A stretch of DNA of 64,000 nucleotides from Corella eumyota (lineage: Eukaryota > Chordata > Ascidiacea > Phlebobranchia > Corellidae). The stretch spans positions 2,790,001 through 2,854,000 of the forward strand of contig OY720103.1 of the NCBI GenBank assembly GCA_963082875.1, written 5' to 3'. A model generated the notes under the pieces. The model was given only the letters and a program-made list of their open reading frames with translations. It searched no databases and was not told the DNA's origin. Of the stretch, positions 36,939 to 49,222 are shown one piece after another (position 1 is the stretch's first letter; every line of letters starts with the position of its first letter). The position numbers were made by a program, and so were the translations under genes.

Positions 36939-38741
36939 CTATTTTATTTTGTTACGAAGTCGCATTGATCTTCTTCTTTTAATCTCAACAGGACTTAAAA
37001 CCTTTTCCTCTACGTCATCCAAGTTTTTGTCATTCTTAAAATCTTTTCCGGCATCTTTAGAAGAAGCTATAACTTCCATAGGAGCAGTGTTTTTATCTTT
37101 TAGTACAGCCAACATGTCTTGCTCAGTGGCAGTCTTCTTAAACTCAGGTTTCGCTTCAACAACCTCCTCTGGAGCATTATTCTCATCTTGCTCCATCTCC
37201 TTCACTTCATCCTCGTTGTTGTTCTTGTCTACAAAGTCGTACTCCTGATCATCCGAAGTGACGCGGACTTTGTTGAAGATCTGTTCTCGTGTTGTCTCCT
37301 CGAGACTTTCAAATTTTCCAGTTGTTTTGTCCCAGCAGTATTTCATCTCAATACTGAATTGTGACATCACTACTTTTAACAGTTTCTAAATTAAAAAATG
37401 CCGGTTATAAATTAGAAAACTTGTATTGCGACTCCTAATTTCGGTCTTACCAATATTTTTGCTTGCTCTGGTGACAGCTTATCGCCTTCATTGCATACTG
37501 TATAATCCTGAAGCATGGTGACAATTCCTAAAAAATTTAGACACATTAACTTTGTTCCAAGCAAAAAAATAAATTAGGCTTTATGACTGTACACTCAACA
37601 CACTATACTTACCCTTCTTTAGTGCCACTGGCATGCCCAGTTTTCTTAAATGTGGTTCAATGGCATGTGAGAATTGAACCAAAGGCCCTTCATCTAAAGT
37701 AACCGTGCTTGTTGCAATGTTTCCAGCTCTGGCATAATCATGTTCAGAGTATTTTTGAAACCAGCTGTAAAATAGAAATTGTTAAAACCCATTTTTAAAA
37801 ATTAAATCTCACACAGGAATTAAGTTTGGCAGCATGGTTTAGTGTTCAGAATACTTGTCTTCACTTCATGGGGTCTTTGGTTCAATCCCCACTGCTCTTA
37901 CACTAAATGTTACTCTATGTTTAAATTGTGAAGTCAACCTTCCCAAGCCAAGGATATATAAATATAAAAAAAAGATAATACTTTGACAGAAAAAATGAAC
38001 TGCTCTTACTCTATCGTGTCTTCTTTGCTTTTACTTGTAAATAAAACACCAACTTCATTAACAAGTTTTTCAGCGAGATGATGTAAATTTTCTTTGATTT
38101 CTGTTTCAGCATTTCTTCCCAATGCCAATGCCATAACTTTATTTTTACCATAAAAGAATCTGCAATAAAACAAATATGAAAGTTAATAGTGTCTAAAACT
38201 AAAGTTAACCTTATACCAGCTTTAGCAGTTATTTTTATAATTTGCACACATGCCAATAATTCGAACATTTGTTATTTTTACAGGTGTCAATAATCAGCAA
38301 AAAAGTTATTAAACCTGCTATGTTTCCAAGAGTTTCTGACTTCTTTCAATTTACTATTTCTCATGTTATAAACACTAAACACAAATATTCTTTCATGTTC
38401 CTCAACACATTTTCGCACCTAAAACAATAAAACCTAAATAACTCACAATGTTAAGTGGATATACAGTGAACAGACAGACAGTGGTGTCAAAAACAAATAA
38501 CGAAAATAAATAATAAAAATACCTCTTCAACCAAAGTCTGTTTTGCTTCTAAACCCTTTTTCTTTGTTTGTGTCAGGGATACTAAATATAAAAATAACGT
38601 TGAAATACAATTTTAAAGACATAAGTCAGGCATGGATGATTAAATAGAATCAAAAACTCACTAATTATAATTAAAGTCGAGGTAATTTTAAAGAAAAAAT
38701 ACAAAAATCTTACCTTTTTTATCTCTTCTGGATTTAGGCAT
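36939..38741 (-). CDS. MRTO4: mRNA turnover protein 4 homologue (ribosome assembly factor)
   Basis: Nuclear and nucleolar paralogue of ribosomal stalk protein P0 that holds the P0 site on pre-60S particles. Exons 5' to 3': 38714-38741, 38523-38581, 38315-38418, 38010-38159, 37613-37764, 37451-37527, 36939-37385. All phases agree, giving 338 residues. MPKSRRDKK starts the protein. [34 protein letters not shown] and DYARAGN are hallmarks of the family. After about residue 215 comes a tail of about 120 residues, rich in Glu/Asp/Asn and then Lys/Arg, ending [11 protein letters not shown]. Human MRTO4 is about 239 residues with a short acidic end, so this tail is longer and finishes basic, like a nuclear or nucleolar localisation signal. 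A SINE occupies part of one intron. Confidence 0.93.
37828..37972 (+). mobile_element. tRNA-headed SINE, internally deleted
   Basis: Head GGCAGCATGGTTTAGTG, B box GGTTCAATCCC, then directly the tail TCAACCTTCCCAAGCCAAGG and an A-rich end. The middle of the full-length family is missing. It lies in an MRTO4 intron on the opposite strand to the gene. Confidence 0.75.
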
Positions 38742-38866
38742 TATGCAGATTATAAACAGATAATACTATTTAAATAATATTCTACTAAAAATATATTTTA
38801 ATCGATTGTAAATCTGCACACAGCAAGGCTAATAAATTTTCTATTTTATCAAACTACGTATTAAAC

Positions 38867-38872
38867 CACGTG
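38867..38872. promoter_or_regulatory. E-box CACGTG upstream of MRTO4
   Basis: Perfect CACGTG 126 bp upstream of the MRTO4 start codon. This hexamer is the Myc/Max site often found near ribosome-biogenesis genes. The match is direct; a regulatory role is inference, and a 6-bp match has limited weight. Confidence 0.3.
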
Positions 38873-41800
38873 TTAATTCTGTGTTTATTCGATTGAACAA
38901 GACTCGTGACATAATGGTAATCCAGAAGTTACGTCACAAAAATTAATGAAAAAAGAGATTGCTTGCGAGTTTTAGATAAATACTTGCAATAAACAAATTT
39001 GCTTACAGTTTATAGACTTTCCTGAATACAATTTTTAAATCACCTAAAGTTTACGGTCCTTAAACGAACTCTTTGCCTTGACGGTCCTCAAAAAACCTTG
39101 CACTAACCATACCCCTAACTCAAATTTTATGAACATTATATGACTAATAATAGGTTATAGTTATAATATGATTCCAATAAGTAATGCACATTTTTCCTAA
39201 TTGTAATTTCATTTAACGAATTTATTTCGTTCTCTTAAATAATTAAAACCAAATCGATCATGTTTAATCGGAATCGTTTTGTTTAAGCTGCGACCAAATT
39301 GAGCTGTGAAAAATTTATAAAATATAGGCATTGTAAGAAGGTTTGTGTTTATAATAAAACTATAATAAAAAGCATAATGGTGTACGGTTTCTTGTTTTTG
39401 GTGTATACCCACAGGCGCTTTGACAATGTTTTGAGAAAATAACGAGAGTCGAAAAGAATTTAATAACAATGAAAAAAATGCTTTTATTTTGATTTTTGGC
39501 ACATAATTTTCTGCTAAAACTTGTTGGCTCGTGACTTAAGTGCGTCATGCGTGTATACACAAAGGAATCGTTAAATTTTATTAGTTGTATTAGCGGTAGG
39601 CTCAGGCTTATTATGTAGGTTAAACGCTGTTGATAAAATCAATAACATGAAATTGGTTTGACTAAATAATCAATTATAAAGTTAGGCGAACTCGCAGCAT
39701 TGGGAAAACGCCCAATTAACTCCCATGCAAAATGTTCAGATAGTTAAACGTTTTTAAAGAGCAATAAAACTCCCCTTTAAAATTTTTTTTGTCAGGTCCG
39801 CAACTACGATGCATATAAATAATAGCTAGCTTGCATTCTGGCAAGGTATAGTTAAGTTATTTGTATGATCCTAGCCATAGCATCGGCTAATATATAATTT
39901 AACAATAATAAGCAGATACGTAATAACGCAGAAGTATAATATCAAAATAATTATACAAAAGCTCAAAAGATTTTGACCAGGTTAGCTTGGCTTCATTTAT
40001 TTATTTATTTATTAGCACCGTAACATTGCATTAAATAAACATGCGTTGTAATAACTAAACAACAGAATGCAGTTCATTTGTATTGACTTGGACTATACCG
40101 CTTGACGTCATATAGTTTGCTTTGTGCAATACCTTAAATCAGCGACTGCGATAATTAGATACCGTCTCAGCTAAATTTCATGTATTTATAGATTTAGATT
40201 AAATGGTAATTAATATTCAGTTTTTGCGGAAACATGACTTCGATTTATTTTCGCTTAACTGCGGACCGTGCGCAAAAAATCTCGCAACGATTTTATTACA
40301 AATCTATTTTAGGAATTGTGTTTATCGAAGTGTTAACCGTCTACACAGCAATATTTGAACAATAACAACAATGATTAAACAAGCAAAAATCAAGCTTAGC
40401 TCTGCAATAGAGTTGTATAAGCTTATTTTCTATGGTAATAGCGTAAGCACTGACTTCCTTTAGATTCCCTAGTCAATATTTAATTTGAATTTTTATTAAG
40501 TATTCTACTTTAATATCTCAAAATAAATAAAACTTTAGAATGTTTTGTAAAGTGAACCCAAATTAATCAATCTATAACGAAGTTTTCGACAAGGTTCTTA
40601 TGTAGATGTTTTGTTTATAGAAACAGTGTATTTATAGATATTATAACTTCTCGAAAAACTTTGTAATTTAGGCGAAATATGCACCTTCAAAACAGATAAA
40701 ATAACAGGCACTTGAGATGTTGTTACAAGAGTGAAATTTGTGTCATCAAAGTGATTTTAAAAATCAATTTCGCACAAAAAATTCACAGTTATGTTAGGCT
40801 AATGTAACCGCACAGGTTTAAAATTTAGATTTAATTTTGTAAGAATATATCTTAAGAAGCAGTATGGTTTTACATAGAAAAATCGATGACGCATTATGTG
40901 GTATTGTAGGTTAGAATATAATCTATACAAGAAAAGCACAATCAACAATTTTAAGTCTAATATTCACGTAACAACTAGTAGGAGAGGCTTGTTTTAATTT
41001 TAATGTACATGGATTCAAAGTCTTAGTTTATAATTTATTTTTAGTTGACCTTTTTATAAACAATACGCATTGTATAAAATATTTATTAGTGTAATAGAAT
41101 AACTGAAGTCGAATTGATATTTAATTCCGTTGTTCCGAAATTTTTTCCTGTTGTTGAATTAAAAATTCAATAATTCACATTAGGTTATTTTGAGCCTACT
41201 AAGCTAGCGCCTTACGCAATGAATTTAATATTTTTTTGATTTTAATTTCCTTCGATTGAATAATTGACATTTACAGTGGAATTAAAGTGACTAAATCGTA
41301 TTTTATATTGATTAAAGCGCGCTAAAAAAAACAGAAGCTAAGATAAATTTTACAAAATTTAAAAATACCATAATGAACATTAGTGTGCTCATATTTTTAT
41401 TAATTGAGTTAGCTAAGTTGTGTAATAAAACCGTAACGTAGCATAATTTACGTAACATTTTTCTAACGTCAGCCTTTTATTCTAGCCCTTTTGGTCTGAT
41501 GGTAACTATTGTTAGTAACTTAGTTCCCACAGAGCTGTAGTGAACGTAAAATCAAATAACGTGCTGTTGGTAAGACTGCGGTCGCTTACCGACCATTGTC
41601 AATGAAATATTCCGTGTAAAAATAGATTTTTAAATGCGCAGCGTGTTAAATGGAAAGTCTGTCTGGTGTTGTGTATACGTGTGGCCGAGTCTGAACAAAC
41701 GACAAGTGAAAACCTTTTCTATAATGGATTCTATTTATGGGAATAGAAGGTTTGACGCCCGCTATACTTAAATACAAATAAACAACTAAGATAGACCGAT

Positions 41801-42796
41801 TAAAAGAGTTGAGATATATGAAAAAAATTCTTAGTCATAAGATAGAATGGGTATTGTACTTGTATGAACTATCGACTTATTGTCGTAACGGAGAACACTA
41901 ATTTACCAATTGTCATATAATCAATATAACCGACCTAATATATCTTGTGTAGTCCTTAAAAATCTAAACTTGTTATTAGAAGATTTAAAGATTTACGAGC
42001 AACAGCAACAGTTACAAATTAGAAAGATGTCATAAATTAGTTTCACTTCAGAAAAATGTAAATAAATATTTGTAGTAGATGTTGTTTTTATTTAAATAGT
42101 TATTTGATGAAGTTTATTAAATTGATTGTCTATAACTGTTATAGCTTACTACTACAACGAGTTAATTAAAATTCAACCATGCATTATTTAAAAGCCTAGC
42201 CTTAATTCGTTGAGCAGATATAACTTCGCAAAAAAATTAGATATTTAAAATTAAATATGTAAGACAATTTCGCCGAAAAGTGCGGGCAATATACAAGCCA
42301 AGAAAAAATAGATTTGCACGTCTTGCAAAATTATATTCCGCGAAGCCAGAAATAGATTTCGGCGTTTTGGTATTGATTTATTCATATAACAAATGGATTT
42401 TGCCCTATCCTTAGATGCTGTATTCTTTTGTGGTTACTGTAATATGTATTACTGCGTGCAATGTTGTGCTAAGCCCATTTGCGTTGAAGACTTTAGTTAG
42501 CAGAGTAATTCAGTGGCAATCAATATGAAAGGTTAAGAGCCCAGTTATGAAGTAGTATCTAATAATCGATGGACCGTACATTTATTTGATTGCATTTTGC
42601 TAAAAGGCTTACAAAATTAAATTTGCTTTAAGGTTCGCTGTATCAAGGATCAATAATAAGATCTTAGTAATAAATATAGCCCGCGTACTAGTTTCGGTTT
42701 AATACTTAATTAATCGTTATATTGATTTTAGTTATAAGTATGTTACTAAATTAAGCTTTATGAACTGAATGGATAACGTGATATAAACGTGTCGAC
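38873..42796. other. Intergenic DNA between divergent genes
   Basis: About 3.9 kb of AT-rich, apparently single-copy DNA between the MRTO4 and FSD-type start codons. It probably contains both promoters and perhaps enhancers. I saw no exon with supporting neighbours, no RNA gene and no obvious repeat. Open frames at 39209-39502 and 39360-39560 (-) have no family resemblance. Confidence 0.5.
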
Positions 42797-45700
42797 ATGT
42801 CGGGATTGCAAGAAGAAAAACAAGTTAAGCCAACTTACTTAACAACTCCTCTTATTGTCCCAACTCCTCTTAAAACAAAAACATCTCCTTGTTCAAGTCC
42901 TTACTTTCAGAAACTTCCGCCCTTGTCACCGCGTTCGATGAAATTGATTGATCCAACCTACATGGCATCCGCGGAATACAGAAGAAACAGCTCCGCGGAT
43001 TATTGCATCCGAAGCTCGGGCGAATCCACAACATCTTCGAATGACTCCGGTTACTTGGATACGGGGGAGCCGAAGTCAAGTTTTGATTTTCCGGGGAAGA
43101 ATGATGACGTCGGAGAATCAAATCATGACGACATAGTAAGTGTATTGTGTTTGATTAATTTTTGAATACTTTAATAAGAAATTGCAATATAAAAAACTAG
43201 GCAAATAAAAAGATCTATCTAAGAGATGCCTGCCTTAGATCAAAGGATTTTATTAGAATTCTATGCGATGTCAATTTATTAAAACGTAATAAGGTAATAG
43301 TAATGTAATATATGTAAGCCATTAGCAGGCTTAAAATAGAATCATTGATTCTGATTCATACAACCCCCATCGATTTTGTGAAATAAAAGAATCTATATTG
43401 CGCTCGTATTCCACCCTGATTTATTTTTCTATATTTGTATAGTTATCTTCCATTGGCAACCTGTTGTTAAGATGACAGTTCACTTTTCTTTCTTATCATC
43501 AAATATGTTTGTTTTTTAGAATTTTTTCCTGCAAGTAGTCGGTGTGTTTCGCGAATATGTAAGCAATCAAATAACCGAATTGGATGGTCAATATAAAAAC
43601 ACTCTGCGACGACAGGAGTTGCTGCAAAACGAGATAAAGAAGGCTGAGAATAATGCTCAGAAGAGGGAAAATCAACTTATCTCCGACTTCTCCCATTTAA
43701 TGTCCCACCTCCATATTAAACAAGCCGAGTTAAAAGACAAGTTAAAGGTAGAGCTTAAAACTGGACATACCTAAGAACTTTAAGTTTTATATCCTGTTAA
43801 AAAAGTTATACATCACGACATTTTTAGCGTTTTCTTTTTTCATTTCATTAAAATTTTTAGTTTTGTTAAACAGAAACAAAACAGCGAACAGGTCGAAGAA
43901 ATTCGAGAACAATCCGAACAATGTCGAAGAAATTTGAAGTTGATTTCAGGAATACTCAGCTTTGCAAAACGGCTCAGAAATGAGTCTGGCGAAAGCTTAC
44001 GAGAGAATGCAGTAAAAGAACTTAAACAAAGGCAAGTAAAAAGCAATATCTAGTAATATTGAAGTTGATAAAAAAGTATCCAATTTTCTAAACCTAAAAT
44101 ACTTTAAAGAATATGTTAAGTGCTAGACTTGAAATGTGTTTGTACAAGCAATTATGGCTTACATTAATGTTTCACTTTTGCTTGTTTCTACTGGTTATAG
44201 ACAATTATGAAAAGCTCACGTTAAGCTTTCTATTTCAACCTTTCATTTTCTATACAAATGTAGCGAAGCAATAACACTAACTTATAAGTGTTAAAATGAC
44301 AAATGAAAGACATATATAACTTTGTCACGTATCGTGGTTAACTTTTCTTTTTAAAGTAATCCTTTGTTTGTTAAGTAAATTATTCCTTAGATAAATTTAA
44401 GTCGATAAGTTGTATTGTTTATGTTTGGTTTCTGTACTAATATAATAGTTAAACCGATGTAATTTTTAGGTTGTCGATATTGCCCGACTTGCAAGAGCCA
44501 GAATTGATAACAATATCTGACCAAGCCACTACACCCTTAATTGATTTGGAGGGGATGAAAAAAGTTATACAGTCAATGGAACTAGGCTCCAAAATTGGTA
44601 AATCTACATCTGACAAACTTATATATACATATATACTATATATATATAGGTTTAGCAATCTTATAATTTATATATATATTTTTTTTATGAAGATGGTTCA
44701 TTGGAAAGTTTACCAAACGGAGCCTTTTCAAATGGTAAGTAAATCTTACTAAGAAATCTTTTAACATTGAATGACTCGCGTGAACATATTTGTTTAAAAT
44801 TTTTTGTTTTGCGTATTTCCATGCTTTGTTTATTGTAAGTATTTGAATTCTCTGGTGCACAATGCCCGCGTATCTACGTCAATGAATGACCGCAACATAT
44901 TTTGAATAAGACTTTCTAGGAAAAACTAACTTGTACTGTAAACAGGTTTATCTCGAAAAGTTTAACAGATTGAGCAATTCTCTCTCATTTATTATGTTAC
45001 AATTCAAATATATCACGAAATCTTATCCACAAAAATTAAACAAACCAAAGCGATAACAAAAACTAGTTTCAAGTTCTCCAAGCATTAAAAAGATTTTGCA
45101 TTTTAGCTGACCATTCGACTGTTCCAATTATTTGCGCCCCAAGATCGATTTATGACGTCACGAAGGACAGCGTCACCGTGCGGTGGTATTGTGAAGAGAA
45201 CGAGGGAGAATTCTTCGAAATGGAATGGAGTTACAAAACAAGGAATCAAATCACGACAAAGTAAACAAAGAACCAATTACCATTTACCTGATATACAAAA
45301 ATCTAATAACAAAAAACATTGCCTCAAAACTTGTATTATTTTTAAGAATATTATCTTTAAATGACAGGTCCCAAAATGGAATAGCGACTAATGGTTATGT
45401 ACTTCGCGATCTTCCTTCAAATTGTGACATCACAATAAAAGTGCGTCATCAGGCAGGGGATGATAAATGGAGTCTTCCAGCTCATTTTAAAACACTAGCA
45501 CGTGAGTGTATAAAATGGTTCTTGATGTTACAACATATCAGTAAATCTGCACAGGGTTAATGTTTGTATTTCTGTTATATCAAGTCTCGATAAACATTTA
45601 ATAAAGCACTTGTGTTAATATTTAACACTGTTTATGTATTTGTTTTACGTTCACAGCTCCGGCCAAGTTTCATTTTGACGCGACCACTGCACATGTGAAG

Positions 45701-46715
45701 TTAAAGTTGTCATCTGATTTTAACTCGGTATTCTTTCCCGGAGAAGAAAAGCTCAGCGAAAGTCCGAAGTCGCCGTCCCGGTTTACGTTTGCTCTGAACG
45801 TCCTTGGAAGCATTTCGTTTTACTCCGGAAGGTCTGTATATATATATATATTGTACTGATTTTACCAAACCAGTTTTTGCAATGTTGGTATGCTTCATTG
45901 GCGTTGTATTTAAGTTGCGTTGTAACATAACTGGTACAAAATGCAATAGCAACTTAAACGTTGGAGATTTATTTTACTGGAAAAAGAAAACACACCTTTC
46001 GTAAAAAGATTATCAGCATAGATCATACATTTTTTCTTGAGTATACTTAACCATAGACAGACACAACATCAAAATAAACACTTGCTATTTACTTTGCTTA
46101 GAAATTACTGGGAAGTGCAATGTAACAGAGATGGATGGGCAGTAGGTGTTGCTCTTCAAAGCGTTCCAAGAAACAGTTGGCTGGGAAGTAACGACTCGTC
46201 ATGGATATTACATTACAATGCAGCAAAATTCGAATACAAGGTGAGTTAATAAAAATCTTATCTAAAGTATATATTTTTTATGTGACGTCACGATTTGTAA
46301 TGTGGTTGACGTCATAGGTACGACATAGTGGAGAACCGGTCGAGATTGAACCGAAGTTGGAAAGCCCTCGTCATTATTTGAAACGAGTTGGAATATATCT
46401 TGATTACGATTTAGGTAAAGTTGAATATACAAAAGAAATTTTGTAACATAATTGCGGATACCACTTTCTGTTACCGACTGGCTTTTTTAATTTTTAAACT
46501 GCATGTTAACGTTTAGAGTTTCATATTAAAGAAACTTGTTTATTTTTAAAGGAGTTATTCAATTTGTTGACCCTGACCACAAGCAAATACTTCACACCTA
46601 CAACGAGGATCGGTTCGATGAGCCGATTTGCGCGGCAGTTAACCCATTTTATCACGGCGGAAAACTGACAATACTCAGCGGATTAGACATCCCAAGCTTT
46701 TTGAACGAATGTTAA
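42797..46715 (+). CDS. Coiled-coil, fibronectin III and B30.2/SPRY protein, FSD1-like
   Basis: Best match is the FSD1/FSD1L group, vertebrate relatives of the midline TRIM proteins that bind microtubules. Exons: 42797-43135, 43520-43747, 43874-44031, 44470-44597, 44693-44734, 45107-45260, 45368-45501, 45657-45831, 46102-46240, 46318-46414, 46552-46715. Phases agree, giving 585 residues. Residues 1-113 are Ser/Pro-rich and unlike FSD1. A coiled coil spans about 115-245, followed by a COS-box-like stretch (LIDLEGMKKVIQSMELG). FN3 is at about 303-390 and SPRY at about 396-580. FHFDATTAH, NYWEVQ, WAVGVAL, VGIYLDYDLG and ILHTY correspond to the FSD1 SPRY. No RING or B-box is present. The intron after exon 3 starts GC (AG|GCAAGT), the only non-GT donor used here. 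FSD2 or a TRIM36-type relative is the alternative. Confidence 0.82.
44619..44682. repeat. TA microsatellite in an intron
   Basis: Two runs of TATATA (44619-44649 and 44667-44682) in the intron between exons 4 and 5 of the FSD-like gene. A shorter TA run lies at 45838-45852 just after exon 8. Confidence 0.7.
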
Positions 46716-48129
46716 AAATATTCCTGCGAAATTTTTGCAATGTTGATTTATATCTAAAAGTTAGTTTATCAATTATTTGCATTTAAATTACGATTAAAAC
46801 TAAATTTGTCTGTTCAAGGTAAAGTTTAACGTATGCACTTTAAAAACCTGTACATAAAACATCACACTATTTACGTATCAGTGTTACTATGGAATATAGC
46901 ATGTTGTAATTGTACCCAAACTATTTTGGTAAATTACGACAAACCATCTTAAAATTTTTTGTTTTTTATTTTAATTTAATTTTTGGTGTTTGTTATATTG
47001 TTCTTTTATGATTGTGCTTTTATAATTAATCATTGATCTCTTAATTTTTTTAATCATATCAACCAAATAACTTTTCTACATTTCTGTATATTTCCTTAAT
47101 AATGTTTGCTTTTTGTTAACAGAATTTATGCTGGTGACCTTGAGTTAGTAATAACTCAATAATTCAATTTTCAAAAAGAAACATTTATCGTACGTGCTAT
47201 AAAAGCACATTACAATTTATAAGTCTCGGAATTTTTGTTTTTACATTTTCCTATACCTTATATTATTACTTAATTGTTTCTTGCAATGAATTATATGTGT
47301 AATAATTAATTGTGATCGCGAAATCTAAAGAAACTAGATTGTGACAATTTTAAAGACAACCGAAACTTAAAAAAACGAATGCGTAACGTTACTGCTTTTG
47401 TATAATTACAATATTATTCTGTTAATAAACATATTTGTTTAAAAAAATTTACATTTGTAAACAAATAAAGTTACTTTCGAAAAATACTATTTTGGTTTCA
47501 ACATATACATATGCATGTGATTCAGACTAACTACCACATAAAAATAAGTTAAAAGTACATCACCTCATTCTTCTTTTCACTTGAACCCGTATTTTGGAAG
47601 AATGTCCGTTATTGGTTATATTGTCGATTTTCCATTTTCCTTACCAATATTAAAACCTTTATAAATTCTAAATTGTAAAAAATGTACAAAACAGTAACTT
47701 ATTGACTATTTAAGCAATGTTTAAGCCTATAAATAACATATATACGTTTATAGAAGGTAAATCCTACATTATATACTGCCTGGCCTATTTATCATAATAA
47801 CACTAAAGCAATTACAGTAACTACACTTTGTTAGTGTGTTTGTAAAACAAAAATGCGCGTTCTCGCCGCGAAGAAAGAAAAAATTTAAAACAAGCGCGTC
47901 TTTTGCTCGAAGTGCTTAAAAACGTATACGCTACTTGTAAAATTTTATAAGCAAGAGCAAAAATGTCCTTACATAAATCTCGTATTGTCAAAAAGTTTTA
48001 TATTATTATCCCTTATATAGATCTTTATTAAAACATAAAGCTTCCCAAGGACACCAAAATATATAGCAATATACAACTAACAAAAAAAATTGTTAATTTA
48101 AATTCCAAACGTTTTATTCTATATCGAAT
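46716..48129. other. 3' flank and intergenic DNA
   Basis: AT-rich DNA between the tail ends of two convergent genes. Plus-strand AATAAA hexamers at 47424-47429 and 47464-47469 could end the FSD-like transcript if it has a 3' UTR of about 700 bases. On the minus strand an AATAAA (plus 48113-48118) lies just past the stop of the next gene. No gene seen. Confidence 0.5.
48113..48118 (-). terminator. Poly(A) signal of the RG-rich glycoprotein gene
   Basis: Minus-strand AATAAA starting 12 bases past the stop codon at 48130-48132. This would give a very short 3' UTR. Another TTTATT lies near 48024. Confidence 0.35.
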
Positions 48130-49222
48130 CTATTTGGATTGAAAGATATTCGAGAATAATAGTAACGAAAGCAGCGTCAGAATTGCTATACAATTACATC
48201 GCAGTGCACTACAACCACAGCAGATGTTAATTTTATTATAAGCATTAACCAAACTAACATTCTTCGGAAATTCAGACGGAAATTTGAATTCTGTTCTGTT
48301 TGTTACTCGACTTCGAAATGTAGATGGACAATTATATCGAGCTAAAAAAAGATAAAGTTGTAATATTAACTATGATGAAATATTGCCAACTTTTAATATG
48401 CCTTGACTTTACAGTTGATTGATTTAAAGATGTACTTACTAATGTTCAGAGGAACGATCAGACAAGTTTGTATATTTTCGTCGTTAAAATAAAGCTGGAA
48501 TGGAGTCCAATATCGATTTCCATTCACATTGAACGACCTATTCAGATCGCTTGCACTGTAGTAACTGAAACGAATAATTCAAAACATAAAGAGGTTTTAT
48601 ATTTCTTTCAACTAGCACGTTTCACAACTAGATTTATACATACAAGTAATCTGAATTTGATGTTGGGTTGCCATAGTAACGATAACGAGGTCGAGTTGCT
48701 AATATGACCCCACCTACCACTGCTGATCCGATCAAAGCTCTGTCGTATAAAAAGTATTAAGCAAACTGAAAAAATCAAATAAAGCGGATTTTATGCAAGC
48801 ATTTTTAATCTACTTATTGTGTTCGCTTGTTGTAATTAGTTAAAGAAGGAAACGTGGTTTATTACCTTATAAATAATTTATTCACATTTACAAAACGTAG
48901 ACTCTAAGGCAGCGTAATGCATATTATATACTCTTTTTATTTAAAAAAAATTTTGAGGTAAAAAACATCCACCAATAAAGTTTTTATCAAATTTAATTTT
49001 AACAAAGGTCACTAACTTTTTTACACTAGGCCTAAATGCCCCCCCTCCAAAGCTTGACCCCCTTTTTGACCCCCCTCTTGAGCCCCCTCTTGACCCCCCT
49101 CTACCTCCTCCACCCCTGCCTCCGCCACCCCCGCCCCTTCCTCTGGCATCTGATCCAATCAAGCAATTAAAGACAAAGAATATTATCAAACAAAGTGGAA
49201 TAGCTTTCTTCAAGTAAAACAT
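48130..49222 (-). CDS. Secreted RG-rich, probably GPI-anchored glycoprotein with prion/Shadoo-like layout
   Basis: I cannot assign a family. Exons: 49027-49222, 48644-48737, 48440-48564, 48130-48341, joining to 208 residues. The last two junctions are firm; the first (donor GTGTAA, acceptor ...CAGAG) is chosen for phase and is uncertain. In order: a signal peptide (about 1-25, core IPLCLIIFFVFNCLIG), an Arg/Gly/Ser-rich repeat (about 27-63, RGGSRGGSRGG), a short hydrophobic Gly/Val/Ala segment (LIGSAVVGGVILA, about 67-79), and an Arg/Tyr-rich stretch. The ectodomain has N-glycosylation sites NRS, NIT, NRT and NVS and several Cys. The end is ICCGC, LRCNC, then a hydrophobic tail (IAILTLLSLLLF), as in GPI-anchored proteins. 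The arrangement resembles vertebrate Shadoo/PrP. The C-terminal cysteine cluster could instead suggest a nematode-type CX module. Confidence 0.6.

Noticed and set aside
39209-39560. Minus-strand open frames of 66 and 97 residues
   Set aside because: No recognisable domain, no supporting exons, and biased AT-driven composition in otherwise featureless intergenic DNA.
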